A model generated the notes under the pieces. That model was not told where the DNA came from and made no database searches. It saw only the letters and a list, made by a program, of their open reading frames with translations. The position numbers and the translations under genes are program-made. Positions 10,016-19,100 of a stretch of DNA of 63,136 bases are shown one piece after another; position 1 is the first letter of the stretch; the number at the start of each line of letters is the position of its first letter. This stretch comes from JAJFGI01 sp036397065. Lineage in GTDB: Bacteria > Pseudomonadota > Alphaproteobacteria > Kiloniellales > J153. Where the stretch lies: assembly GCA_036397065.1 (NCBI GenBank), contig DASWJP010000023.1, forward strand, positions 1-63,136, given 5' to 3'.

Positions 10016-11940
10016 GGCTGCGATCCCACCGCCTGTCGCGGCCATCGACCGCCTTCGTGCACGATCTGGCCATGGCGGCGCTGTCGTTCCTGGTGGCGAT
10101 CGCCTTGCGACTGGGTTTCGGTTCGATCTTCAGTATCCACACGGATACCTGGCTGGCGATGGGCCTCTTCACCGTGGTGTGCGGCATCGTCTTTTGGCGC
10201 GCCGGTCTCTATCGCGGTATCTGGCGCTACGCTTCGCTCAACGATCTGGTGACCATCGTTCGCGCCGTCACCTTGGCGATCCTGGTCTTCCTGCCGGTGA
10301 CCTTCCTGATCACCCGCCTCAACGAATTGCCGCGCACCTCCCTGGTCATCAACTGGTTCGTGCTGATCTTCCTGCTCGGGGCGCCGCGGTTGATCTACCG
10401 GATCTACAAGGACCGCGGATTTCATCACGCCTTCGAGCGCGACCGGCACAAGCGCATTCCGGTGCTGCTCATCGGCGTCGGCGACCGGGCCGAGGTCTTC
10501 ATCCGCGAAATGGCCCGCGACCGCGATGCCCCCTACGAGGTTCTCGGCATCGTCGACGAGAAGGGCACTCGGGTCGGCCGGCGGATTCACGGGGTTTCGG
10601 TGCTGGGTCATTTGAACGAGCTGGCGCGGGTGGTCGATGTGGTGGCCGCACGCGGCCGGATGCCGCAGCGGATGATCGTCACCAAGCGGCTGGAGCGGGA
10701 AGACTTCGAGCGGATTCTCGATGTGGCCGACGTCCGCGGCATGACCATTGCCCGCTTGCGCCGGCTGACCGAGTTCCGCACCGGCGAGGATCGGCTGAAG
10801 CTGCAGCCGGTGGCCATCGAGGACTTGCTGGGCCGCGCCCAGACCAAGCTGGATCGGGCGGCCATGCTGCGCCTCATCGAGGGCAAGCGGGTTCTGGTGA
10901 CCGGCGCCGGCGGCTCGATCGGCGCCGAACTGACCCGTCAGATCGCCGCCTTCAAGCCGGCGCACCTGGTGTTGCTGGATAGCTCCGAATACGCGCTCTA
11001 CGGCATCGGCCTGGAATTGGACGAGACCCAATCCGCACTGCCGCGCAGTCTGGTTTTGGGCGACGTGCGCGACCGCACCCGCCTGGACGAGGTCATGGCC
11101 GCGCACGCGCCCGAGCTGGTGTTCCACGCCGCCGCCCTGAAACATGTGCCCATGGTCGAGGCGAACCCGGTCGAAGGGGTGCTGACCAACGCCATCGGCA
11201 CCCGCAACACCGCCGAGGCGTGCCGCAAGGCCGGGGTCGCGGCCATGGTGCTGATCTCCACCGACAAGGCCATCAATCCGTCGAGCGTCATGGGCGCGAC
11301 CAAGCGCCTGGCGGAAATCTATTGCCAGGCCCTGGACATCGCCGGGCGGCGGCGCGGCGCCCAGGGCACGCGCTTCATCACCGTACGCTTCGGCAACGTG
11401 CTCGGCTCCACCGGCTCGGTGGTGCCCTTGTTTCACCGGCAATTGGCGGCCGGCGGGCCGCTGACGGTCACCCATCCGGACATGACCCGCTATTTCATGA
11501 CCGTGCGCGAGGCAGTGGAGCTGGTCCTGCAGGCCTCGGCCCTGGGCGCCGAGAGCCCGGCCACCGAAGCCGGCAAGATTTACGTCCTCGACATGGGCGA
11601 GCCGGTGAAGATCATCGACCTGGCGCGGCAGATGATCCGCCTGGCCGGCCTGCGTCCGGACAAGGACATTCAGATTTCCATCACCGGGCCGCGCCCCGGC
11701 GAGAAGCTGCGCGAGGAGGTTTTCCACGAGGCCGAGCCGTTGCTGCCGACCAGCCATCCCGGTCTGCGCCTGGCCTCGCCGCGCACGGTCAATCTGGAGC
11801 TGCTCAGCCGCAACTTCGACGAGCTGGCGGCCTTGACCGAGCAGCGCCGCCAGGCGGAGCTGATGGCCCTGGTGCACCGCCTGGTGCCCGAGTTCGGCGA
11901 CCCGGACGAGAGCGCCGGCACCGTCGTCGCGGTCTCTTAG
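10012..11940 (+). CDS. FlaA1/CapD-type nucleoside-diphosphate-sugar dehydratase
   Basis: A 642-residue integral membrane enzyme of the WbpM/CapD/FlaA1 family, which makes UDP-4-keto-6-deoxy sugars (UDP-GlcNAc 4,6-dehydratase/epimerase) for surface polysaccharide. Four membrane helices span about residues 15-120 and a CoA-binding-like domain about 140-250. The catalytic Rossmann domain starts with VLVTGAGGSIGAELTRQ (about 294). The active-site region is STDKAINPSSVMGATKRLAE, with Met in place of the usual Tyr of the YxxxK triad, as is normal in this family. GGAGG lies 11 bases before the ATG. It sits between the heparinase gene and purH, where most relatives have nothing. Confidence 0.92.
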   Translation: MRLRSHRLSRPSTAFVHDLAMAALSFLVAIALRLGFGSIFSIHTDTWLAMGLFTVVCGIVFWRAGLYRGIWRYASLNDLVTIVRAVTLAILVFLPVTFLITRLNELPRTSLVINWFVLIFLLGAPRLIYRIYKDRGFHHAFERDRHKRIPVLLIGVGDRAEVFIREMARDRDAPYEVLGIVDEKGTRVGRRIHGVSVLGHLNELARVVDVVAARGRMPQRMIVTKRLEREDFERILDVADVRGMTIARLRRLTEFRTGEDRLKLQPVAIEDLLGRAQTKLDRAAMLRLIEGKRVLVTGAGGSIGAELTRQIAAFKPAHLVLLDSSEYALYGIGLELDETQSALPRSLVLGDVRDRTRLDEVMAAHAPELVFHAAALKHVPMVEANPVEGVLTNAIGTRNTAEACRKAGVAAMVLISTDKAINPSSVMGATKRLAEIYCQALDIAGRRRGAQGTRFITVRFGNVLGSTGSVVPLFHRQLAAGGPLTVTHPDMTRYFMTVREAVELVLQASALGAESPATEAGKIYVLDMGEPVKIIDLARQMIRLAGLRPDKDIQISITGPRPGEKLREEVFHEAEPLLPTSHPGLRLASPRTVNLELLSRNFDELAALTEQRRQAELMALVHRLVPEFGDPDESAGTVVAVS

Positions 11941-11983
11941 GAGCGCGGCTGCGCCCGGGGACAGGGTGGGTCATCGCCATACC

Positions 11984-12012
11984 TTGACGCGCCGCGCTGT
12001 GACGCCTAAGCC
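11984..12012 (+). promoter_or_regulatory. Candidate sigma-70-type promoter of purH
   Basis: TTGACG (11984-11989), a 17-bp spacer and TAAGCC (12007-12012). The -35 box is strong and the -10 box poor. It lies in the only non-coding gap of this gene string, 37 bp before the purH GTG. A 12-codon ORF (MAPQNPSVESAL, 12014-12052) follows and overlaps the purH start. Confidence 0.35.
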
Positions 12013-12048
12013 CATGGCGCCGCAAAACCCCAGCGTGGAGTCCGCCTT

Positions 12049-13659
12049 GTGACGACTGCCGCACCCCTGCCGATTCGCCGCGCCTTGCTGTCCGTTTCCG
12101 ACAAGACCGGCCTGGTCGATTTCGCCCGCACCTTGGCCACGCACGGCGTGGAACTCCTTTCCACCGGCGGCTCGGCAAAAACCTTGCGCGATGCTGGGCT
12201 GGCCGTGACCGAGGTTTCGGCGCACACCGGCTTTCCCGAGATCATGGACGGCCGGGTGAAGACCCTGCATCCGAAAATCCACGGCGGCCTTCTGGCCCGC
12301 CGCGACAACGAGGCGCACCGCGCCGCCATGACCGCGCACGGCATCGTTCCCATCGATTTGCTGGTCAGCAACCTCTATCCCTTCGCGGCGACGCTGGCCT
12401 CCGGCGCCGATTTCGCCACGTGTATCGAGAACATCGATATCGGCGGGCCGGCCATGGTCCGCTCGGCGGCCAAGAATCATGACTTCGTCGCGGTGGTCAC
12501 CGACCCGGCGGACTACGGCGCCGTGGCGGCCGAGATGGCCGCCCATGACGGTGCCACCACCCTGGCGCTGCGCCGCCGCTTGGCCGCCACGGCCTTTGCC
12601 CACACCGCCGCCTACGATGCGGCCATTGCCGGCTGGATGGCGCGCGAGCAAGGTGAACCCTTTCCCGCCCATCTGGTTCTGGCCGGGCGCTGCCAGCAGG
12701 TTCTTCGCTATGGCGAAAATCCGCATCAGGCTGCCGCCCTTTACACCGATGGCTCGGCGCGGCCCGGTGTCGCCACCGCCCGGCAGCTTCAGGGCAAGGA
12801 GCTGAGCTACAACAACCTGAACGACACCGATGCGGCCTTCGAGCTGGTGGCCGAGTTCGCGCCGCCCGGTTTCGATCGGCCGACGGTGGCCATCGTCAAG
12901 CACGCCAACCCCTGCGGCGTGGCCATGGCCGATACCCTGATCGAGGCGTACCGGCGGGCGTTGGCCTGCGATCCGGTCAGCGCCTTCGGCGGCATCATCG
13001 CCGTCAATCGCCCCCTCGATGCGGCGACCGCCGGCGAGATCGGCAAGCTGTTCGCCGAAGTGGTGATCGCACCGGATATCGATCCGGCGGCCCAGGCAAT
13101 CCTGGCGGATAAAAAGAATCTGCGCCTGCTGGTCACCGGCGCCCTGCCGCAAGCCGCGGCGGCGGGCATGACCATGAAATCGCTCTCCGGCGGCTTCCTG
13201 CTACAGACCCGGGATGCTGGCTGCATCGACGCGGCGGCGCTCAAGGTGGTGACCAAGCGCACGCCGACCGCCGCCGAGATCGCCGATATGGTGTTCGCCT
13301 TCCGGGTAGCCAAGCATGTGAAGTCGAATGCCATCGTCTACGCCCGCGACGGCGCCACCGTGGGCATCGGCGCCGGGCAAATGAGCCGTGTCGATTCGGC
13401 GCGCATCGCCGCCTGGAAGGCACGCGAGGCCGCCGGGGCTGCCGGGGCCGAGGACGCCGACCGCCGCGGCACGGCGGGCTCGGTGGTCGCGTCCGATGCC
13501 TTCTTCCCCTTTGCCGACGGCCTGATGGCGACGGTGGAGGCGGGGGCCACGGCGGTGATTCAACCCGGCGGTTCGATGCGCGACAACGAGGTGATCGCCG
13601 CCGCCGATGCCGCCGGCATCGCCATGGTGTTCACCGGTCTGCGCCACTTCCGCCACTAG
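12049..13659 (+). CDS. purH: Bifunctional AICAR formyltransferase/IMP cyclohydrolase
   Basis: Catalyses the last two steps of de novo IMP synthesis in the cytosol. At 536 residues it has normal length. The N-terminal IMP cyclohydrolase domain has LLSVSDKTGLVDFARTLA and GRVKTLHPKIHGG. The C-terminal AICAR transformylase domain has the KHANPCGVA loop with the catalytic Lys-His, SAFGGIIAVN, and closes with QPGGSMRDNEVI. The start is GTG at 12049 with TGGAG nine bases upstream. It ends 28 bp from the convergent transporter gene. Confidence 0.97.
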   Translation: MTTAAPLPIRRALLSVSDKTGLVDFARTLATHGVELLSTGGSAKTLRDAGLAVTEVSAHTGFPEIMDGRVKTLHPKIHGGLLARRDNEAHRAAMTAHGIVPIDLLVSNLYPFAATLASGADFATCIENIDIGGPAMVRSAAKNHDFVAVVTDPADYGAVAAEMAAHDGATTLALRRRLAATAFAHTAAYDAAIAGWMAREQGEPFPAHLVLAGRCQQVLRYGENPHQAAALYTDGSARPGVATARQLQGKELSYNNLNDTDAAFELVAEFAPPGFDRPTVAIVKHANPCGVAMADTLIEAYRRALACDPVSAFGGIIAVNRPLDAATAGEIGKLFAEVVIAPDIDPAAQAILADKKNLRLLVTGALPQAAAAGMTMKSLSGGFLLQTRDAGCIDAAALKVVTKRTPTAAEIADMVFAFRVAKHVKSNAIVYARDGATVGIGAGQMSRVDSARIAAWKAREAAGAAGAEDADRRGTAGSVVASDAFFPFADGLMATVEAGATAVIQPGGSMRDNEVIAAADAAGIAMVFTGLRHFRH

Positions 13660-13687
13660 CTCGCCCTAACGCTGGCGCCCGGGAATT

Positions 13688-15007
13688 TCACCGGGGATCG
13701 CGCAGCGGCAGCAGCAAGAGCAACCCGACCAGGAAGAAGAGCACGATCGTCGCCATGCCGGCGCGCTGGCTGTCGGCCCACAAGGTGACTGTGCCCACCA
13801 GGGCCGGCCCGACGAAGGCGGTCGCCTTACCGGACAGGGCATAGAGGCCGAACAGTTGCGTGCGCTGGTCCGCCGGGGCCAGATGCGCCATCAGCGAGCG
13901 GCTGGCCGATTGCGCCGGGCCAATGAAGACGCCGATAACGCAGCCGAGCGCCGTGAAGGCCAATCGGGAGTCGACCACCAGGATGGCGGTACTGGCGGCA
14001 CACAGGCCGGCGAGGGCGATGACGATGGTGCGCTTCGGGCCGATCCAATCGTCCACCCAGGCAAAGCCCGCCGCGCCCAGCCCGGCGGCGATGTTCAAGA
14101 CGATGCCGAAGATCAGAATCTCCTGGAACGTCATGCCGAAGGTGCCCGCCGCATAGATGCCGCCAAAGGCAAACAGCGTATTCAGACCGTCGGTGTAGAT
14201 CATGTGGGCGAGCAGAAAGAGCCCGGTCTGTCCGTGCCGCGGCAGGTCCTTGAGGGTGCGTCCGAGGCTGTGCAAGCCCCGGCGCAAACTCTCGGCCAGG
14301 GGCTGCCGGTGCGGCGGCGCATCGGGCACGAAGAGGAACAGCGGCAAGGCGAAGACGGCAAACCATCCGGCGACAAACGGACCGATGATGCGCACGTGCT
14401 CGGCGGCGTCCGCATCCAAACCGAACAAGGGCGGGCTCGGTTGCACGAACAGCACCAGGCTCAACGCCAGGCATGCGAGCCCGCCGGCGTAGCCGGCGCT
14501 CCACGCCCAGCCGGAGATCCGGCCCAGGCGCTCCGGCGCCGCCACATCCGGCAGCATGGCGTTGTAAAACACCTGGCCGAACTCGAAGGCCGCATTGCCG
14601 ATGGCCACCAGCACCAGGGCGAGCACGATGAACGCCGGGCCGGCTTCGACCCACCACAGGCCGGCGCCGCAGGCGATGGCCAGGATCGTGAAGGCGCCGA
14701 TCCACGGCTTGCGCCGCCCGCCCTGGTCGGCGATGGCCCCGAGAATGGGCGCCAGAATGGCCACGGCCAGCCCCGAGAGGGCAAGCGCATGGCCCCATTG
14801 CGCCGTACCGATTTCCGGCGTCTCGGCCACCGTGGAGGTGAAATAGGCGGCAAAGACGAAGGTGATGACCACCGTCGGATAGGACGAGTTGGCCCAATCG
14901 AAACTGCACCAGGCCAGCAGCCGGCCGAGCGGGCCAAAGCCCCGCCGGGTCCCGGAGCCGTTCCCGGCGGCGGGGCTGCTCTGTTGGCCCGGTTGGCCAG
15001 TGCCCAT
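13688..15007 (-). CDS. MFS transporter, UMF1/Atg22 type
   Basis: A 439-residue inner-membrane protein with about 12 helices. The N-terminal signature LAWCSFDWANSSYPTVVITF is characteristic of the UMF1 family (bacterial relatives of yeast vacuolar effluxer Atg22). AIADQGGRRKPWIG after helix 3 is the MFS loop 2-3 motif. Family members export amino acids in yeast; the bacterial substrate is unknown. GGGGGGA lies eight bases before the ATG. It is monocistronic and convergent with purH. Confidence 0.88.
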   Translation of the reverse strand: MGTGQPGQQSSPAAGNGSGTRRGFGPLGRLLAWCSFDWANSSYPTVVITFVFAAYFTSTVAETPEIGTAQWGHALALSGLAVAILAPILGAIADQGGRRKPWIGAFTILAIACGAGLWWVEAGPAFIVLALVLVAIGNAAFEFGQVFYNAMLPDVAAPERLGRISGWAWSAGYAGGLACLALSLVLFVQPSPPLFGLDADAAEHVRIIGPFVAGWFAVFALPLFLFVPDAPPHRQPLAESLRRGLHSLGRTLKDLPRHGQTGLFLLAHMIYTDGLNTLFAFGGIYAAGTFGMTFQEILIFGIVLNIAAGLGAAGFAWVDDWIGPKRTIVIALAGLCAASTAILVVDSRLAFTALGCVIGVFIGPAQSASRSLMAHLAPADQRTQLFGLYALSGKATAFVGPALVGTVTLWADSQRAGMATIVLFFLVGLLLLLPLRDPR

Positions 15008-15218
15008 GACGCGTATCCCCCCAAAACGACCCTAGTCCGGCGGCCTTGGGCCGCGGCGGCGGGGAGTATATCGCGGCCATCCGCAATCGCCGGACGGAAT
15101 CTGCCGTTCGTGTCGGGATTTAGGGATTGGGGGCCCCGGAGGCTCTACCTGAGCCCCCGGAGCAAGATCGGTGCGGTGATGGGTGGGCGGACGGGAAAAA
15201 GGGCGGGCGGCGCTGGCC

Positions 15219-15470
15219 TTAGAAAAGGCCCAGGGCGGCAAGCCCGAGGCCGGTCAGGCCGACCAGCACGGCGGTCTCATTCCGGTGCCGCACGCCGAGG
15301 GCGAAGCCGACGCCGCTCATGGGCACGCTGGCCGCCAGGAAGAACAAGGGCAGGCTTTGCAGGCTGACCGCGGCGCCGAGCAGCCCGATCAGGGCGGCCA
15401 CCGTGGCCGCCCGGGGCATATCCAGGGCCTCGGCCATTGTCGCATCGGGTAAGGTTGCTATGTCGCTCAT
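15219..15470 (-). CDS. Small membrane protein of unknown function
   Basis: An 83-residue protein: a short hydrophilic N-terminus (MSDIATLPDATMAEALDM), then three probable membrane helices (about 20-38, 42-58, 66-83) ending at the last residue. No family is recognised. The start at 15470 is supported by GGAGAG eight bases upstream; an upstream ATG at 15488 has none. It stands alone between the UMF1 transporter and an AT-rich stretch that probably holds its promoter. Confidence 0.6.
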   Translation of the reverse strand: MSDIATLPDATMAEALDMPRAATVAALIGLLGAAVSLQSLPLFFLAASVPMSGVGFALGVRHRNETAVLVGLTGLGLAALGLF

Positions 15471-15843
15471 GCCGTCTCTCCGGTTCATGTCTCAAGTCCA
15501 TGTTATGTTCGAGCAGACTACAGCAAACACAGAAAGAACACAACAATAATCACTCCTAATTCAATGTAGTACGTGATTTATATTATAATGTATTTGATAC
15601 TATCATGATTAATTAGGGCGAATAGCCCGAGTTACACACTAATGATCGGCGATTTTTCGCTATTTAGGGTTTCATGCCCTATATCTCTATCGGCCAAAAT
15701 GCCCTATCCAGTGCGCCGCGAATGATCCCCCATGGGGCCGGGAAGCCGTTAGACTGCCGCCCAGCAGCGGGCCGCTGGGACCTGGGCCACCGGAATCAGG
15801 GCCGCCGGAACCTGACCATGCCAAGATTAGGGGAGATCGACCG
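15471..15843. other. Gene-free stretch with AT-rich island and small hairpins
   Basis: No convincing gene in this 373-bp interval. About 15540-15670 is strongly AT-rich. It contains three short hairpins: GGGC-GAATA-GCCC (15616-15628), GCGA-TTTT-TCGC (15649-15660) and TAGGG-N7-CCCTA (15665-15681). The direct repeat ATGCCCTAT occurs at 15674-15682 and 15699-15707. The right end leads into the ribosome site of the YbjQ gene. Divergent promoters are likely here. Confidence 0.6.
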
Positions 15844-16158
15844 ATGCAGATTGTGACCACCGATACCATCGAGGGCCGGCGGATTACCGCCTATTTCGGC
15901 TTGGTGAGCGGCGATGCCATTGTCGGCGCCAACCTGTTTCGCGACCTGTTTGCCCGGGTCCGCGATGTGGTCGGGGGCCGCGCCGGCGGTTATGAGAAAG
16001 CCCTGCGCGGCGCCAAGGACGCGGCGGTGGCGGATATGGTCGAGGCGGCGGAGGCCTTGGGCGCCAATGCCATCGTCGGCGTCGACCTGGACTACGAGAC
16101 GGTCGGCGATTCCATGCTGATGGTCAGCGCCAACGGCACCGCCGTGCGCATTGAATAG
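15844..16158 (+). CDS. YbjQ family (UPF0145) protein
   Basis: A 104-residue protein of the YbjQ/heavy-metal-binding-like family, which forms a homopentameric barrel; no function is established. Conserved features are TTDTIEGRRITAYFGLVSGD at the N-terminus, ALRGAKDAAVADMVEAAEAL in the middle helix and GANAIVGVDLDYETVG near the end. AGGGGAG lies about nine bases before the ATG. The stop is three bases from the end of the convergent glutamate dehydrogenase gene. Confidence 0.9.
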   Translation: MQIVTTDTIEGRRITAYFGLVSGDAIVGANLFRDLFARVRDVVGGRAGGYEKALRGAKDAAVADMVEAAEALGANAIVGVDLDYETVGDSMLMVSANGTAVRIE

Positions 16159-16161
16159 GCG

Positions 16162-19100
16162 CTAGCCGGACACCATGGAGCGCAACTGGCGGTTGGCCAC
16201 CGCCAGCATGGCCAGATCGGGGGTGCCCAGGGTTTGCAGCTCGGTCAGCAACAGCTCGGTGCGGGCGACCAGCGGCCGCCGCGCCTCGGCCCACCGCTCG
16301 ATCATGCCGTTGGACGCACCGGCCTTGTCCATGCCCGTGACCACGCGCGCCGTCAGCTCGCTCTGATGCCCGTAGAGATCGTCGACGATGGCGGTCACCG
16401 CCAGCTTGTCCCAGGCGCTGTCGCTGGGCAAATGGCCGGCGGCCCGGCGCAGCCAGTCGAAGCCGAACCGTGCGCCGATGGTGAAATAGGCGCGGCCCAC
16501 ATCGAGCACCGGCAGGCCGGCGGCACCGGCGATGCGCACGATATCGCACGCCGGCACGAGCAGAGCCAAACCGGCGACCCGGTCGGCCAAGGCAGGCGGC
16601 GCCCCCTGCCGGGCAAACTCGGCAACCCGGTCTTCCAGGTATTGGCGGTCGGCATCGGCCAGCAACGCCGGCAACTTCGCCGCCAGCTGTCCGACCCCAT
16701 CCGCATAGGCGCCGATGGTCGTTTCGATGTTCAACGGATGCGGGCCATGGCGCAGGAACCATACGGCGGTACGCTCGATCAGGCGGCCGCATTCGGTGAG
16801 CAGAAGCGTTTGCAACGTCGCCGGCACCTTGGTGTCCAGGGCCTCGACGGCGACGAATAGATCGCGCATCGCCAGGACCTCGCGGCTGATGGTATAGGCG
16901 CGCGCCACATCGGCCGCGGCCATGCCGGTTTTCTCGCGGCACTCATGCACGAAAGTGATGCCGACCCGATTGACCATGCCGTTGGTGACCATCGTCGCGA
17001 TGATCTCGCGGCGCAGGCGGTGACGGTGAATCTGCCGGCCGTGGTGCTCGCGCAGCGGCGTGGGGAAATAGCGCAGCAGCTCCCCCGCCATGTAGGGATC
17101 GTCCGGCAGGTCGGAGGACAGCAACTCCTCATACAGCGTGATCTTGGCATAGGAGAGCAGCACCGCGACTTCGGGCCGGGTGAGGCCGATCTTCTTGCCC
17201 ATGCGTTCGACGATGGTTTCCTCGTCGGGCAGGTACTCGATGGCGCGGTCGAGCCGCCCGGCCTTTTCAAGGGTGCGCATGAAGCGCGCCATGCGATCGA
17301 GCAGATGCGCGCCCAGCGTCACCGTCACGGTGATCGCCTGGGTCTGCAGGTAATTGTCGCGCAAGACCAGATCGGCCACCTCGTCGGTCATGCGCACCAG
17401 CAGCTTGTCGCGCTGCTTGCGGGTCATGTCGCCTGCGGCCTCCACCTCGCCCAGCAGGATCTTGATGTTGACCTCGTGATCCGAGCAATCGACGCCGGCC
17501 GAATTGTCGATCGAATCCGTGTTCAGGCGGCCGCCGTACAATCCGAACTCGATCCGGCCGCGCTGGCTGACCGCCAGGTTGGCGCCCTCGCCGATCACCT
17601 TGCAGCGCAGATCCGGGGCATCCACCCGCAAGGCCTCATTGGCCCTGTCGCCCACGTCCGCGTGCGATTCGTCGCTGGCCTTGACATAGGTGCCGATGCC
17701 GCCGAACCACAGCAACTCGATCTCCGCCGACAGCATGGCCTTGATCAGATCGCTCGGCGGCACCTGGTCCTTGTCCAGGCCGAAGATGGTTTTCATCTCC
17801 GGCGTCAGCTTGATCGACTTGGCCTTGCGCTCGAAAACGCCGCCGCCCTTGGAGATCAGAGTGGCGTCATAGTCGCTCCAGGCCGAGCGCGGCAGGTCGA
17901 ACAGGTGCTGGCGTTCGGCCCAGCTATTTGCCGGATCCGGATCGGGATCGACAAAGATGTGCATGTGGTTGAAGGCGCCGATCAGCTTGATGTGCTTGGA
18001 CAGCAGCATGCCGTTGCCGAACACATCGCCGGCCATATCGCCGCAGCCGACGACCGTGAAGTCCTCGTTCTGGATATCCTTGCCGATCTCGCGGAAGTGA
18101 CGCTTGACGGATTCCCAGGCTCCCCGCGCGGTAATGCCCATCTTCTTGTGATCGTAGCCGGCCGAGCCGCCGGAGGCGAAGGCATCGTCCAGCCAGAAGC
18201 CATAGCCCTGGGAGATGTCGTTGGCGATGTCCGAGAACGTCGCGGTGCCTTTGTCTGCCGCCACCACGAGATAGGGATCGTCGCCGTCGCGGCGGATCAC
18301 ATCCGCCGGCGGCACCACGGCGCCGCCCTTCAGATTGTCGGTGATATCCAAGAGGCCGGAGACGAACAATTTGTAGCAGGCAATGCCTTCTTCCTGGAAT
18401 GCCTCGCGGCCGGCTTCCGCCGGGGGCGGATTCTTGACCACGAAGCCGCCCTTGGAACCAACCGGGACGATGACCGAGTTCTTCACCTGCTGAGCCTTGA
18501 CCAGGCCCAGGACCTCAGTGCGGAAATCCTCGCGCCGGTCGGACCAGCGCAAGCCGCCGCGCGCCACCATGCCGAAGCGCAGGTGCACCCCCTCGACCCG
18601 CGGGCTGTAGACGAAGATCTCGCGAAACGGACGCGGCCGCGGCAACTCGTCCAGGGCATGCGAGTCGAACTTGATGGACAGATACGGCTTGACCGCGCCT
18701 TCGGCGGTGCGCTGCATGAAGTTGGTACGCAAGGTCGCTTCGATGCAATTGAGGAAGCGGCGGATGATGCGGTCCTCGTCCAGGTTGCTGACCGCTTCCA
18801 AGGCTGCTTCAATGTCGCCGACCAGCGTGCGGGCCAGTGTCTCCCGGTCGCCGGACGCCTTGCCGGCCTTCTTGCCGGCTGTCTTGTTGGCCGGCTTTTC
18901 GTCCGCAAAGCGGGTCAAGAACACATCCACCAGCCGGCGGGTGATCGCCGGGTTGTCCGCCAGTGTCTGCTCCATGTAGTCCTGGCTGAACGGGATGCGC
19001 ACCTGACGCAAATACTTGCTGTAGGCGCGCAGCACCTGCACCTCGCGGGCGCGCAGGCCGGCACGCAAGATCAGCTTGTTGAAGCCGTCGTCGTCCACTT

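Noticed and set aside
7825..11877. 1350-codon open frame on the minus strand
   Set aside because: Lies antisense to rpe, the heparinase gene and the dehydratase; its Gln/Gly/His/Arg-rich product is the mirror of GC-third codons and has no domain.
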